Positions 31,610 to 40,278 of a stretch of 55,091 nucleotides of DNA are shown here, piece by piece. The DNA lies in the IMG/VR virus record IMGVR_UViG_3300030329_005507, positions 1 to 55,091 of that record. One strand, 5' to 3'. A program made the position numbers and the translations under genes. This DNA comes from a virus. Under the pieces are notes generated by a model that saw nothing but the letters and a program-made list of their open reading frames with translations, had not been told where the DNA came from and made no database searches. Position 1 is the first letter of the stretch. Every line of letters begins with the position of its first letter.

Positions 31610-34393
31610 TTATGTTAATTTCCGCCATCTTTCCACATACACTTTTCTAAATCCTTGCTTGACTCTTCCTTTTATTAAATACCAATCTCCAATTTTCCCT
31701 TCTTCAACAACTGGCTTCCCGAGAGTTGGATATTTGAATCTATCTATGGTACTTATAATTGGTCCTGTATCATCTTCAAAAGTTAAGTTGAGCCATAGAT
31801 TATGAGTCTCTACTCTACGACCACCTCTCTTTGCTAAATTAACTGTCTCATTCATATCTCTTAAATTCTTCTCAGTAAGCTTCCCGAAGAAAACAAAAAC
31901 TCCTGGACGATCTGCATCTAATTCTCCTATGTCTGTTATTGAAGAAGTTATGCCATGCTCTCCTGGATCTTTTTTAATATGTCCGAATAATCTTTCACAT
32001 TCAAATATATCATCATAAGGAGTAACACCTTCATTTAAAAGTTTTTCTTGTCTTGGTGTAAAAGGTATTTTTTCACTTCTTCTTTTAATTATATCTTCAG
32101 CAACTTTAGCACCAACACCTTTTATATTTGTTATTCCTCCTATAAGATCGCCATCTTTAACAGACCAATTTTCTTCAGATCTTTCTCTGTCATAAGGTTT
32201 GTATTCAAATCCTTCTTTTACAAGTTCTCTTAATAATCTAACTCCTTGATTTTCATCACGAACATTCCGTAAACACGCAGCAGCAAATTCCAAAGGAAAT
32301 CTAGACTTAAGAACACAACACCAATAAGAAAGAAGACCATAACTAATAGCATGAGAACGATTAAATGCCCAAGAGCCCATAGTATTAATATTATCCCATA
32401 TCTTTTTTGCTTCGTTTTCATCAAGACCATTTTCCTCTGCACCTACTTTAAATCTTTCCCAATATTTATCAAAAAACTCTTGCCCAAGAGATTTACTCAT
32501 AGCTTTCCTTAATTGAGATATGTCTTCCCAAGACAATTTGCCAACATGTCTGCCTATCTCCATAACTTGCTCTTGATAAACTACAATGCCATGAGTTACT
32601 TCTGTAATGTCTTTAACTAAAGGATGTAAATATTCTATTGGTGCTTCACCTGTGTGTCTTCTTATGTATTGAGTTGTTCCTCCAGAGACCAATGGTCCTG
32701 GTCTACCTAGTGCTGTCAATGCAGCGATATCTTCGAAATTATTAACTTTCATTTGTCTAGTTAAAGATTGAAGAGCATATCCTTCAAATTGAAATATACC
32801 AGAATATTTTTCATCATTTAAAACTTTAAATGCTTTTTCATCATCAAGTTTAAATTCTACTAATTTTTCCCTGCTCCATTTAACTTGGTCTAAAACATCT
32901 TGTAATACTGATAATGTTCTAAGTCCTAGTGCATCAATTTTTAATAAATTTAATTTTTCTGCATCATACTTATCAACTTGCAAAGCTTCTGTTTGCTGGT
33001 TGAATGAACAATAGTCTCTGATTGGTTTTTTAGTTACAACTATCGCAGCAGCATGGACTCCATGGTGTCTTGCATGAAATTCCATATCTGCTGCGATCCT
33101 CATTTGGGGATATTTTTTAAGAATTTTTTTACCTATTTCTAAATCATTAAATGTATCTAATATGCAGAACTCAGCACGAGCATCTCCACCACTTCTTTCT
33201 ATTATTGCACCTTTTAAATCATTAACTTCCCATTGTGGAATTTTTAAAGCTTTAGCAACTTCTGTAATTGTACTTTTTGCTTTGTATCTACTTATTGTGC
33301 CAAGTCGTGCAACTTTATCTGCACCATATTTTTCTTTTAAATATTCAAATACCATATCTCTTCTATCGTCTTGGAAATCAATATCTATATCAGGCAAATC
33401 TTCTCTGTTAAGATCTATAAATCTTTCAAATAATAAATTATGGACTAATGGGTCTACATCAGTAATCCCTAAAAGATAACAAACTAAAGAGCCAGCACTA
33501 CTTCCTCTGGCAGGACCAACTAGCATATGTTGTTTTGCATAATTTACCATATCAGCAATAACAAAAAAATAATCTTCATATTTTTTCTCATCAATTAATC
33601 TTAATTCGTATTTTAACCTTTCTTCATATTTTTTATCTTTTAAATCGACACTTAATTTTTCTGCACCTTCTAAACAAAGTTGCAAAAGAGATTTTGTTTT
33701 ATCAAACTCAACCAATTGTGCTTCTGTTAAAGATGCATTGCAATCATTAGCTATTATGTTTGTATTATCAATCGCTTCTTGTGGTGCCCAAGGAATAGCA
33801 CTTTTATACTCCCACTCGTTTAACAGATGCATTGGCTTTGTGCTATCTTGTCTATTCATACCAACAAGAACTTGATAGACTTTTTTATCTGCTAATGTTG
33901 GGTAAAAATTATCACTTGTAGCAACCAAAGGAAATTTAAGATCTAAAACTTTTTTTGTACTCATAGGATTTATTTCTGCAAATACATTTTTATTTTTCGG
34001 TAATAATCCCCAATTAGGATTTGATCCAGAAAGTATAAAAACATCATCTGATATATCAAAAAGACAAGGATAATCTAAACGAGGAATATAATAAAAATGC
34101 TCTTTAGCTGTAGCTAAAGAAGTAAGATTATATATTTCTTTTAATCCTTTGTTATTCTTAGCTAAAAAAGTCATGTAATTAATAGGCTGTTTAGTTCTTT
34201 CTTTTGCATCTTCAACAAATGCTATTTCTACTCCGAATATTGGATTTTTACATAATTTAGAAAATGGTACATGCCCCCATGTTCCATCATCTGTTATAGC
34301 TATTTTATCTGTATTACAAGTTTCAATTATTTTCTCTAATGGTCCATATGCACGGCGAAAAGAATATTCTGTCCTTACTTTTAGATTAATCAT
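31610..34393 (-). CDS. dnaE: C-family DNA polymerase (DNA polymerase III alpha-like)
   Basis: A 927-residue replicative polymerase, shorter than bacterial DnaE (about 1160). Motifs are GPARGSSAGS (about residues 291-301) and PDIDIDFQDDRRD (about 331-343) with the catalytic aspartates, KIDALGLRTLSVL, and GRPGPL in the fingers region. The N-terminal PHP-type domain is degenerate: the metal-binding histidine position of the usual L-x-V-H-S-D-Y motif reads LKVRTEYS, so proofreading should come from the DnaQ-like protein coded just upstream and overlapping by 8 bases. Most podovirus-like phages use A-family polymerase; a C-family enzyme is unusual. Confidence 0.92.
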   Translation of the reverse strand: MINLKVRTEYSFRRAYGPLEKIIETCNTDKIAITDDGTWGHVPFSKLCKNPIFGVEIAFVEDAKERTKQPINYMTFLAKNNKGLKEIYNLTSLATAKEHFYYIPRLDYPCLFDISDDVFILSGSNPNWGLLPKNKNVFAEINPMSTKKVLDLKFPLVATSDNFYPTLADKKVYQVLVGMNRQDSTKPMHLLNEWEYKSAIPWAPQEAIDNTNIIANDCNASLTEAQLVEFDKTKSLLQLCLEGAEKLSVDLKDKKYEERLKYELRLIDEKKYEDYFFVIADMVNYAKQHMLVGPARGSSAGSLVCYLLGITDVDPLVHNLLFERFIDLNREDLPDIDIDFQDDRRDMVFEYLKEKYGADKVARLGTISRYKAKSTITEVAKALKIPQWEVNDLKGAIIERSGGDARAEFCILDTFNDLEIGKKILKKYPQMRIAADMEFHARHHGVHAAAIVVTKKPIRDYCSFNQQTEALQVDKYDAEKLNLLKIDALGLRTLSVLQDVLDQVKWSREKLVEFKLDDEKAFKVLNDEKYSGIFQFEGYALQSLTRQMKVNNFEDIAALTALGRPGPLVSGGTTQYIRRHTGEAPIEYLHPLVKDITEVTHGIVVYQEQVMEIGRHVGKLSWEDISQLRKAMSKSLGQEFFDKYWERFKVGAEENGLDENEAKKIWDNINTMGSWAFNRSHAISYGLLSYWCCVLKSRFPLEFAAACLRNVRDENQGVRLLRELVKEGFEYKPYDRERSEENWSVKDGDLIGGITNIKGVGAKVAEDIIKRRSEKIPFTPRQEKLLNEGVTPYDDIFECERLFGHIKKDPGEHGITSSITDIGELDADRPGVFVFFGKLTEKNLRDMNETVNLAKRGGRRVETHNLWLNLTFEDDTGPIISTIDRFKYPTLGKPVVEEGKIGDWYLIKGRVKQGFRKVYVERWRKLT

Positions 34394-34925
34394 CTAAATG
34401 TCCTTTCGCTTTAAACCATCGTAAAACTTCTACAGTCGCCTTTACATCAGCCATAGCTCTGTGTGCACCTTTATGCTCTTGTCCTGTAACCTCTTTATAT
34501 ATGTCAACAAGCTTACGTTTCTTTCCCCAAACTTGTTGGCTGATTTCAACAGTACACAACTGCTTTGGTGGCCAAGGAAAATTTGTAACTTTATCTATTC
34601 TTATTAGATTATGTTTCAATATACCTTTATCAAAAGGAAGATTGTGAGCAACAATTGTATCTTCACCTAAGAAAAATTCTGCAAGCTTATCAAAATAACT
34701 AACAAATGGTGGCTTGTCTTTTAAATCTTCATCTTTTAAATTAGTTATTTTTATTATTTGCTCAGGGAGTGGGAAACCAGGATTGACTAAAAATTCTAAT
34801 TGTCCAACTCCTTTAAAATCATTATCTAATTTTATTCCAGCAAATTCTATAATATGTGGTTGCTCTCTTATATCAGAAGCTTCTGGCATTAGCAATCCTG
34901 TTGTTTCTAAATCAATAACTATCAT
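34386..34925 (-). CDS. DnaQ-like 3'-5' exonuclease (DEDDh)
   Basis: About 179 residues from ATG 34925; the longer in-frame start at 34949 would lie inside the previous gene. Motif Exo I is IDLETTGL, Exo II is VAHNLPFDKGIL, and Exo III is GAHRAMADVKAT, with the His spaced five residues before the Asp, as in DEDDh enzymes such as the epsilon subunit. The start overlaps the previous stop and the stop overlaps the polymerase start by 8 bases. It should proofread for the C-family polymerase whose own PHP domain looks inactive. Confidence 0.9.
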   Translation of the reverse strand: MIVIDLETTGLLMPEASDIREQPHIIEFAGIKLDNDFKGVGQLEFLVNPGFPLPEQIIKITNLKDEDLKDKPPFVSYFDKLAEFFLGEDTIVAHNLPFDKGILKHNLIRIDKVTNFPWPPKQLCTVEISQQVWGKKRKLVDIYKEVTGQEHKGAHRAMADVKATVEVLRWFKAKGHLDD

Positions 34926-35190
34926 CAATTGTCTCCAATATAAATGCATAAACTCCTAAATCATGAATTGAATCTTGATGTGGTTTATCCCATTTGTTGC
35001 AGTATCTTATTAATTTTGTAACAATAAGATTTAATGCTCCATATCTATTAAAGTCTTCAGGAGTTTTTAAATCAATACCATTAGGGAAAAGTATTTTCAT
35101 TATCTCACCTTGAACAAGATAAGAATGACCATACTGCTCACCTCTTTGTTTAGCTGTTTTAAGAGCTTCTTCAATCTTCTTTTCAAGCAT
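34912..35190 (-). CDS. Small protein, DUF1599/Nmad1-like
   Basis: A 92-residue protein with EKKIEEALKTAKQRGEQYG at the start and DSIHDLGVYAFILETID at the end. The pattern is like small nucleotide-associated proteins (DUF1599, Nmad1 or DUF6378 type) found in phage nucleotide metabolism clusters, which may bind or hydrolyse nucleotides. It lies between an HAD/ThyX group and the polymerase group. The family is suggested by pattern and context only. Confidence 0.5.
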   Translation of the reverse strand: MLEKKIEEALKTAKQRGEQYGHSYLVQGEIMKILFPNGIDLKTPEDFNRYGALNLIVTKLIRYCNKWDKPHQDSIHDLGVYAFILETIDDSY

Positions 35191-35386
35191 AATGATTGTC
35201 TATCTCTTTTTTCAATTTATTAACTTTTTCTGTAAGATCTTCAACTTGTTGCATAACTACATCTATTTCAGTAATGTGCTTTTCTAATCTATCCATCAAT
35301 GTAGGATGCACATCTAAAAGTCTCGCAACTGGTTGTCTATCTAATTCTAAATTATTATTTATTATTCTCAAGTGAGGTCTAGTCAT
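35183..35386 (-). CDS. Small coiled-coil protein
   Basis: A 67-residue protein from ATG 35386, which overlaps the stop of the HAD gene (TGATG); an earlier in-frame start would lie inside that gene. It starts MTRPHLRIINNNLELDRQPV and has a C-terminal coiled coil (LEKHITEIDVVMQQVEDL). Unknown, perhaps an assembly or regulatory peptide. Confidence 0.55.
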   Translation of the reverse strand: MTRPHLRIINNNLELDRQPVARLLDVHPTLMDRLEKHITEIDVVMQQVEDLTEKVNKLKKEIDNHYA

Positions 35387-35826
35387 CAGTATTCTCCTTC
35401 TGCAACTTGCATACAAGAAAGACCTAAGTCTCTCCACATTTTAACAACTTTGTCTCTATCTTCTAAAACAAACCAAACTTTTTTATCAGCAAAATGCGTA
35501 TTGTAAATATCTCTTTTAACATCTGCATCGGAGCGAGAATCTCCCAATCCTCGCATGTAAAGTCCATGAAAAGGAATATCATTTACTCTTAACCATTCCT
35601 CTGTATCTTGTTTCCATTTATCTTCACGACCAGTTACTATGTGTATCTCAGTTTCATCATCTCTGTAAAACTCTCTTAAGATATTAGCAATGTCTTCTTT
35701 AACCGAATCATTATTTGCTCTTGAATTGAACTCTTCCCAATTCTTCTCTTTTCCTTTTACATAATTAATCCTATGTAAAACATTAGCAATGGTTCCATCA
35801 ATATCGCACAATATAACTCTAATCAT
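35386..35826 (-). CDS. HAD phosphatase, PNKP-like
   Basis: A 146-residue HAD enzyme. Motif I is DIDGT (residues 8-12), motif II is IVTGR, and motif IV region is FVLEDRDKVVKMWRDLGL, which matches the phosphatase half of T4 polynucleotide kinase and similar phage proteins. It would remove 3'-phosphates from nucleic acid ends or dephosphorylate nucleotides. No kinase domain is present. It overlaps ThyX by 8 bases. Confidence 0.8.
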   Translation of the reverse strand: MIRVILCDIDGTIANVLHRINYVKGKEKNWEEFNSRANNDSVKEDIANILREFYRDDETEIHIVTGREDKWKQDTEEWLRVNDIPFHGLYMRGLGDSRSDADVKRDIYNTHFADKKVWFVLEDRDKVVKMWRDLGLSCMQVAEGEY

Positions 35827-36487
35827 TTTTATCCTCCTTTTTAGAATTTAATGCTTTAGCCATAGATGGTGCTGCCCATTCTGTTGGAGTTAAAAATGGT
35901 TCTGCCCAAGGATGTTTATTAACAACTTCTTTTACCATAAGCTTAAACACTTCTTGATATTCACCTTGTGCTCTTGGACTTAATCTAGATTTAGCCATTT
36001 CATGTAAAGTTCTAAGAGTGAATTTGGCTACAATATTAGTATGAATATTAGTCGGTAAAACACCACGAGCATCCTCTGCATTTATACCCATCTTAAGAAG
36101 TTCATAATATCCTGTGTGAATATCCTGCATAGTTTCTTCATAAACTTTTTTTGCTTCAGGATTTTCTAATATAGCTGGTGACATATAATAACCAAAACCA
36201 TCCATCTTTACAGTTCTTTGAGATTGTTGTGCATAACTTCCTTGACGAGTTCTTACGAACTGATGGGTGAATGCTCTTGTAACATCTCTTATATCAAAAG
36301 TATAATCTACAAATTCCCAAGACGATTTAATTGTTTTAAGCATGTAATCTAATTCACCTTGCTTTTTAGTCTCTGGCCATTTTTTGATCGAATCATAGGC
36401 ATTATCTACATTCATCAATCTAGTGTTCTTTGTAAAAAGCAAAAGATTCTTTGCATCTTCAGTGCAGTTTATTAATGTAACTTTCAT
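35819..36487 (-). CDS. thyX: Flavin-dependent thymidylate synthase
   Basis: A 222-residue ThyX that makes dTMP from dUMP using FAD, NADPH and methylenetetrahydrofolate. The signature region reads FVRTRQGSYAQQSQR, fitting R-H-R-x7-S except that the central His is Thr. The second conserved part LPTNIHTNIVAKFTLRTLHEM and the RLSPRAQGEYQEV region fit the family. The ribosome site is GAGAGGAATTAATT. It sits between an LPP20-like lipoprotein and an HAD enzyme, with a flavoprotein gene one further upstream. It would supply thymidylate for an AT-rich genome. Confidence 0.92.
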   Translation of the reverse strand: MKVTLINCTEDAKNLLLFTKNTRLMNVDNAYDSIKKWPETKKQGELDYMLKTIKSSWEFVDYTFDIRDVTRAFTHQFVRTRQGSYAQQSQRTVKMDGFGYYMSPAILENPEAKKVYEETMQDIHTGYYELLKMGINAEDARGVLPTNIHTNIVAKFTLRTLHEMAKSRLSPRAQGEYQEVFKLMVKEVVNKHPWAEPFLTPTEWAAPSMAKALNSKKEDKND

Positions 36488-36489
36488 AA

Positions 36490-36924
36490 TTAATTCCTCT
36501 CTATCTCTGTAAATATTTCATTATTAAATTGTGGTGGGAAAGATAATAAAACATAAGCTTCATAACCAGAAGTTGTTTCTATTATCTCAGCTTTTAATTG
36601 TCTGTAATTTTCTATTGTCATTTTAATATCTTCTATCATAGCTATCTCTGAACCTTGAGAAGTTCCTTCTGATAAATGATATTTAGAGCGACCTTTTACA
36701 TCACTTGATATTTTGTCAGCAGCAGATCTTTTTGCAGCCATAATTGCCATATCAAGTGCTAATTGTTTGTGCTTAGATTGACCAAAGCCAGAAGTCGTAG
36801 TGAAGCTTTTATTATATGGTGGCTCTAAGTACCAACTTGGTATTTCTATTTTATAAGGATTACTGCAACTTATTAAAGAGAAAATTATCCCAAAAAATAT
36901 TATCATTAATATAATTTTATACAT
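36490..36924 (-). CDS. LPP20-like lipoprotein
   Basis: About 144 residues from ATG 36924 (an ATG at 36942 would overlap the previous gene more). The signal peptide ends in a lipobox SLISC, so the mature protein should carry lipid at Cys and sit in a membrane facing the periplasm. The rest fits the LPP20 type: PSWYLEPP, SGFGQSKHKQLALDMAIMAA and YEAYVLLSFPP. A lipoprotein in the middle of a DNA metabolism operon is out of place functionally and may act as a superinfection-exclusion factor. Confidence 0.65.
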   Translation of the reverse strand: MYKIILMIIFFGIIFSLISCSNPYKIEIPSWYLEPPYNKSFTTTSGFGQSKHKQLALDMAIMAAKRSAADKISSDVKGRSKYHLSEGTSQGSEIAMIEDIKMTIENYRQLKAEIIETTSGYEAYVLLSFPPQFNNEIFTEIERN

Positions 36925-37840
36925 CTTCTTTTCCTTTCTCATGTAATGCTCTTTTGTAGCTGTTATTTAAAAAACCATCAATGACATTTATATCTTTAAC
37001 AACATCATCAAGGAGTAGCTGTCTCCAAGTGGCGAATCTTCCTAAAGAATATATTCCGTATTTTTGCGTTGTCCAGTGAATAAATTCTCTTCTTACATAT
37101 TCATCAATTGGCAACAACTTACCATATTGCATCTCTGATTGTTTTATCGGTGACAATCTTTTTGGATGTATACCAAAATCATCCATTAATGCTCCCATGA
37201 TATCAGGACCAGAATTTTTAGGTGGTCTTATAAATTCAGCGATAACCACTTTGCCAGTCACAGATATCCTATAATAATCTATTAATGGGTCTGGGTAATA
37301 AATAGTCTGATTAACATTTATCTCTGGATCTGTAATTTCAGTTCTTTGAGACCATATTGTTTTGAATTTAAATTCTGGCACATTATCCCAACCAGTTAGC
37401 TTCATTAAGATAGGCATAGGGATAGTAGATATAATTGGCTCACCAGAATTTTCTTTAACTTCTTCAAGTGTTTTATTATATTCAATATTAATACCTTCAG
37501 CCATCAAGCTAATTAAATTTGGTGGTGCAATATATCTCTCCACTGGTTCTAAATTATTAATAGACCGATCGAAATAACTTCCTGTCACTTTTTGAGAATA
37601 AAGATTAGATAAATATAATGTTGGTTCAGTGTTAAGAACTTTATCATATTTTATTGCTTTCCTTACTTTAACTTTTTTGAATGGGATGTTGGTAGCAACT
37701 CCAACAGAGTTATTTCTAAAACGCAAAAGAGCATCATGATTATTTGGTAATGATTTTTGCTTCTCTCTTATCTTTGGTGAATATCGACGCAACATATTTG
37801 CTGCCAATAATCCAGCCATGCCAGAGCCATAAATAATCAT
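36917..37840 (-). CDS. FAD/NAD(P)-binding flavoprotein
   Basis: A 307-residue protein beginning with a dinucleotide-binding motif, IIYGSGMAGLLAANML, the GxGxxG Rossmann signature of FAD enzymes. The C-terminal GIYSLGRFATWRQLLLDD resembles the second FAD-contact region of amine oxidase or UDP-galactopyranose mutase type enzymes. The middle lacks other recognisable motifs. Nearness to ThyX suggests a role in nucleotide or base chemistry, but the substrate cannot be named. It starts four bases inside the end of the previous gene (ATGA). Confidence 0.65.
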   Translation of the reverse strand: MIIYGSGMAGLLAANMLRRYSPKIREKQKSLPNNHDALLRFRNNSVGVATNIPFKKVKVRKAIKYDKVLNTEPTLYLSNLYSQKVTGSYFDRSINNLEPVERYIAPPNLISLMAEGINIEYNKTLEEVKENSGEPIISTIPMPILMKLTGWDNVPEFKFKTIWSQRTEITDPEINVNQTIYYPDPLIDYYRISVTGKVVIAEFIRPPKNSGPDIMGALMDDFGIHPKRLSPIKQSEMQYGKLLPIDEYVRREFIHWTTQKYGIYSLGRFATWRQLLLDDVVKDINVIDGFLNNSYKRALHEKGKEDV

Positions 37841-38385
37841 CTTATTACTTTAACTCTTTTCATGTAAAGATCCCACGCAAGGTCTTGTCTTCTTCCTCCC
37901 AGTTGTATGTATTTTTCATAAGGAATCTCTTTATGTTTTAATATTATTTCAAAAGAATTAAAGCCATGACTAAATCTTCTCCTTGGGTTGTTCTCACAAG
38001 GATCTTTTAATATAATCCTTTTCCCTTCATAAATAGATTTCCTTCCTCTTTTTCCTGCTGGTTGTTTTAAATGCTTAACAGTACTTGTCGTCTCTCTTAC
38101 TTCAATTAATTTTTTTGAAGCTAATTCCATAAATAAATTCCAAGTTCTCCTGACAGCTGTTTTCCTATCAGCAAATCTTTTAACCTTATCTTTTAATGCT
38201 AAAGAATTATAAACAGAAATTAAATCTTCATTTCTAAATATATAATTATCAAAAAAATCTTGCTCACTTGTAACAAGAATTCCTGAAGTTGGATCCAAAG
38301 AAGCTCCTGATTTACTTGTAAATGCAATTATAGAATCTTTTGGATTACCATATCTGTGCAATGTAACTTTAAATATAAACATCAT
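37837..38385 (-). CDS. Protein with AT-hook-like segment and shared C-terminal module
   Basis: A 182-residue protein with ribosome site TAGAAAGGAATAAA and tandem ATG codons. The middle has RKTAVRRTWNLFMELASKK, a helix pattern like DNA-binding regions, and an AT-hook-like GKRGRKS (about residues 111-117). Residues about 137-180 (HGFNSFEIIL, YEKYIQLGGRRQDLAWD) are the module shared with the end of the cysteine-peptidase-like protein at 30774. It may be a DNA-binding or regulatory protein. Function unknown. Confidence 0.55.
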   Translation of the reverse strand: MMFIFKVTLHRYGNPKDSIIAFTSKSGASLDPTSGILVTSEQDFFDNYIFRNEDLISVYNSLALKDKVKRFADRKTAVRRTWNLFMELASKKLIEVRETTSTVKHLKQPAGKRGRKSIYEGKRIILKDPCENNPRRRFSHGFNSFEIILKHKEIPYEKYIQLGGRRQDLAWDLYMKRVKVIR

Positions 38386-38564
38386 TTATTCCTTTCTAAA
38401 ATGTATTCTTTTTTATTTTTTGCTTTTGAATTTAAAATGCTTTGATATTCTCTGAAATATGGATTGTTTTCATTAAATACATGACCACGACAAATGCTTA
38501 TGCGATTTATTGCAGCAATCCTCTTGTCCTTCCATTTAGAAGTATTTCTAAAACATTGTAACAT
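38382..38564 (-). CDS. Small basic protein
   Basis: A 60-residue Lys/Arg/Asn-rich protein starting MLQCFRNTSKWKDKR, with the ribosome site GAGAAAGGAATTAAA just before the ATG at 38564, the same extended sequence used by many early genes here. It overlaps the next gene by four bases. A possible promoter lies upstream at 38590-38618. Function unknown. Confidence 0.55.
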   Translation of the reverse strand: MLQCFRNTSKWKDKRIAAINRISICRGHVFNENNPYFREYQSILNSKAKNKKEYILERNK

Positions 38565-38589
38565 TTTAATTCCTTTCTCAATAATTACT

Positions 38590-38618
38590 TTTATCTCTCT
38601 AAATTAATAGAAAGTAAA
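38590..38618 (-). promoter_or_regulatory. Possible promoter of the TTTACT family
   Basis: Minus strand -35 box TTTACT (38618-38613), 17-base spacer and a weak -10 box GATAAA (38595-38590), in the gap between the UvrD-type helicase gene and the small gene at 38564. Box and spacing fit the phage promoter family; the -10 box is poor, and the 16-base dyad is absent. Confidence 0.4.
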
Positions 38619-38624
38619 GTAAAA

Positions 38625-40094
38625 TTAAAATTCGAAGTATTTTGTAGAGTTTGGTCTAACAAGAACAAGTTTATTTTTAGTTCTTGTTAATGCTACATAC
38701 CAGACTCTCAACTCTTCATCTTTATGCATGTTCTGCCATGATTTTGTTCCTACATCAGTTAGAATCATAACATTATCTGCTTCTCCTCCTTTCACTTGGT
38801 GAATTGTACTGATAACAATTTTAGGTTTTTCATTAAGCTTTTCTCCATTACGCAAACAAGAACGTATGTACTCTCTTTCATCTGGTGGAATTAATTTTAA
38901 TATTTCCATCCAGTCTTGTTTTAAAGAACTATTTGGTAAACCAATATCTTCTATTGTGTATGTTTTCTTTTTACTAAGTTTATGTTCTATTGGTAAAAAA
39001 TTAATAATATTTTTAGCTTCGGAAGGTGTCAAAGAATTACCTTTTCTTAAAGACTCCCAAGAAACAATAGCTTTTGTGGTATCAGTATCTAATGAATTTT
39101 TACCGAATAATAAATATCCACGACCTTGTTGACGAGCAACTTGTTTTAATCTTACAAGCAAATATTTTGAACGAGCTAATAATAACCACTCTCCTGATAA
39201 CTTTACCTCTTGTTCATTTGCTACCCATTCAACTTCACCTCTATCTAATTTAGGTTTCCAATTTTTTCTATATCTATTTCTTATCCTATATAAAACCGAA
39301 GAAGCTAAAAAATGAACAGACTTTGGTATTCTGTAAGATCTTGGTAAGACTATCTTATGACCTTTTAATGATAAAAATTTAGAGACATCAGCACCTGCCC
39401 ATCCAAATATAGCTTGGTCATCATCACCAGCTATATAAATTTTTTTTGCATGTTTTGCTAATTTAATTCCCATCTTGTATTGCAAAGAAGATAAATCTTG
39501 AGCTTCATCAAATATGCAAATATCTATTGGCAATGTTCCTTCATATTTCTCCAGCATATCTGTAAAATCAAATAATCCTAATTCTTGTTTGTAAAGCTTT
39601 AAAGCTTTCTGATATTGTTCAACGGCATGAAAATTTAAATCATCTACATTTAAAATATTAAACTGCTCTTCTATATTCCTCATGCTCATCCTAGATAATG
39701 CATCAACACGAGCACATTTATCTCCTAAACTATCTCCGATAGGAACATGAGTAATCTCATCATAAACTCCACGGAAACTTATTCCCATTGCTTTGCCAAG
39801 CTTTTTATAATGAGATGTTGTCATAACTTCATCACGACGAAGACCTAATTGTTTGAAAGCTAAAGAGTGCAAAGTTCTAAAATAAGGCAATCTGTCTTCA
39901 TCAAATCCAAAACGACTCATTGCTCTTTCAATAGCTTCATCTGCAGCTTTCCTAGTGAATGCAAGGAATGCTATTCTTTCTGGTGGTGTTCCACTTGCAA
40001 GAGCTCGGTCTACAACATTAAGAAGAGCAGTTGTTTTGCCAGTTCCTGGAGGACCAAGTATAATGTTAACTCGATGATTTGACTCTACTTCCAT
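38625..40094 (-). CDS. UvrD/Rep-type superfamily 1 helicase
   Basis: A 489-residue DNA helicase. Motifs: Walker A GPPGTGKTT (residues 14-22), motif Ia FTRKAADEA, motif II FDEAQD (195-200), motif III AGDDDQAIFGWAGA, motif IV-like RSYRIPKS, motif V STIHQVKGGEAD and motif VI YVALTRTKN. It is shorter than UvrD (about 720). As no DnaB-type helicase is visible, this enzyme or the SNF2 protein may serve replication. A small 70-residue gene before it overlaps its start. Confidence 0.9.
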   Translation of the reverse strand: MEVESNHRVNIILGPPGTGKTTALLNVVDRALASGTPPERIAFLAFTRKAADEAIERAMSRFGFDEDRLPYFRTLHSLAFKQLGLRRDEVMTTSHYKKLGKAMGISFRGVYDEITHVPIGDSLGDKCARVDALSRMSMRNIEEQFNILNVDDLNFHAVEQYQKALKLYKQELGLFDFTDMLEKYEGTLPIDICIFDEAQDLSSLQYKMGIKLAKHAKKIYIAGDDDQAIFGWAGADVSKFLSLKGHKIVLPRSYRIPKSVHFLASSVLYRIRNRYRKNWKPKLDRGEVEWVANEQEVKLSGEWLLLARSKYLLVRLKQVARQQGRGYLLFGKNSLDTDTTKAIVSWESLRKGNSLTPSEAKNIINFLPIEHKLSKKKTYTIEDIGLPNSSLKQDWMEILKLIPPDEREYIRSCLRNGEKLNEKPKIVISTIHQVKGGEADNVMILTDVGTKSWQNMHKDEELRVWYVALTRTKNKLVLVRPNSTKYFEF

Positions 40095-40278
40095 GTTTAA
40101 TCTTTCTTATTATTTCTTTAACAGACATAACAGAAGTTAAAATATTATGTGGGAATCTTCCCTCTTCAATCATCTGCTCTGTTCCTAATACGAGATCCAA
40201 AATATCTGTATCTAATATTTTCTCTCTCACTCTCATTATTATTTCTTTATTATTCTCTCTTGTTACCCAATCACCCAT
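40066..40278 (-). CDS. Small helical protein
   Basis: A 70-residue, helical protein (LDTDILDLVLGTEQMI; SVMSVKEIIRKIKHG) placed between primase and helicase. Its ATG overlaps the primase stop (TAATG) and its end overlaps the helicase start by 29 bases, so it is translated with them. It may be a helicase or primase accessory protein; no domain recognised. Confidence 0.6.
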   Translation of the reverse strand: MGDWVTRENNKEIIMRVREKILDTDILDLVLGTEQMIEEGRFPHNILTSVMSVKEIIRKIKHGSRVKSSS

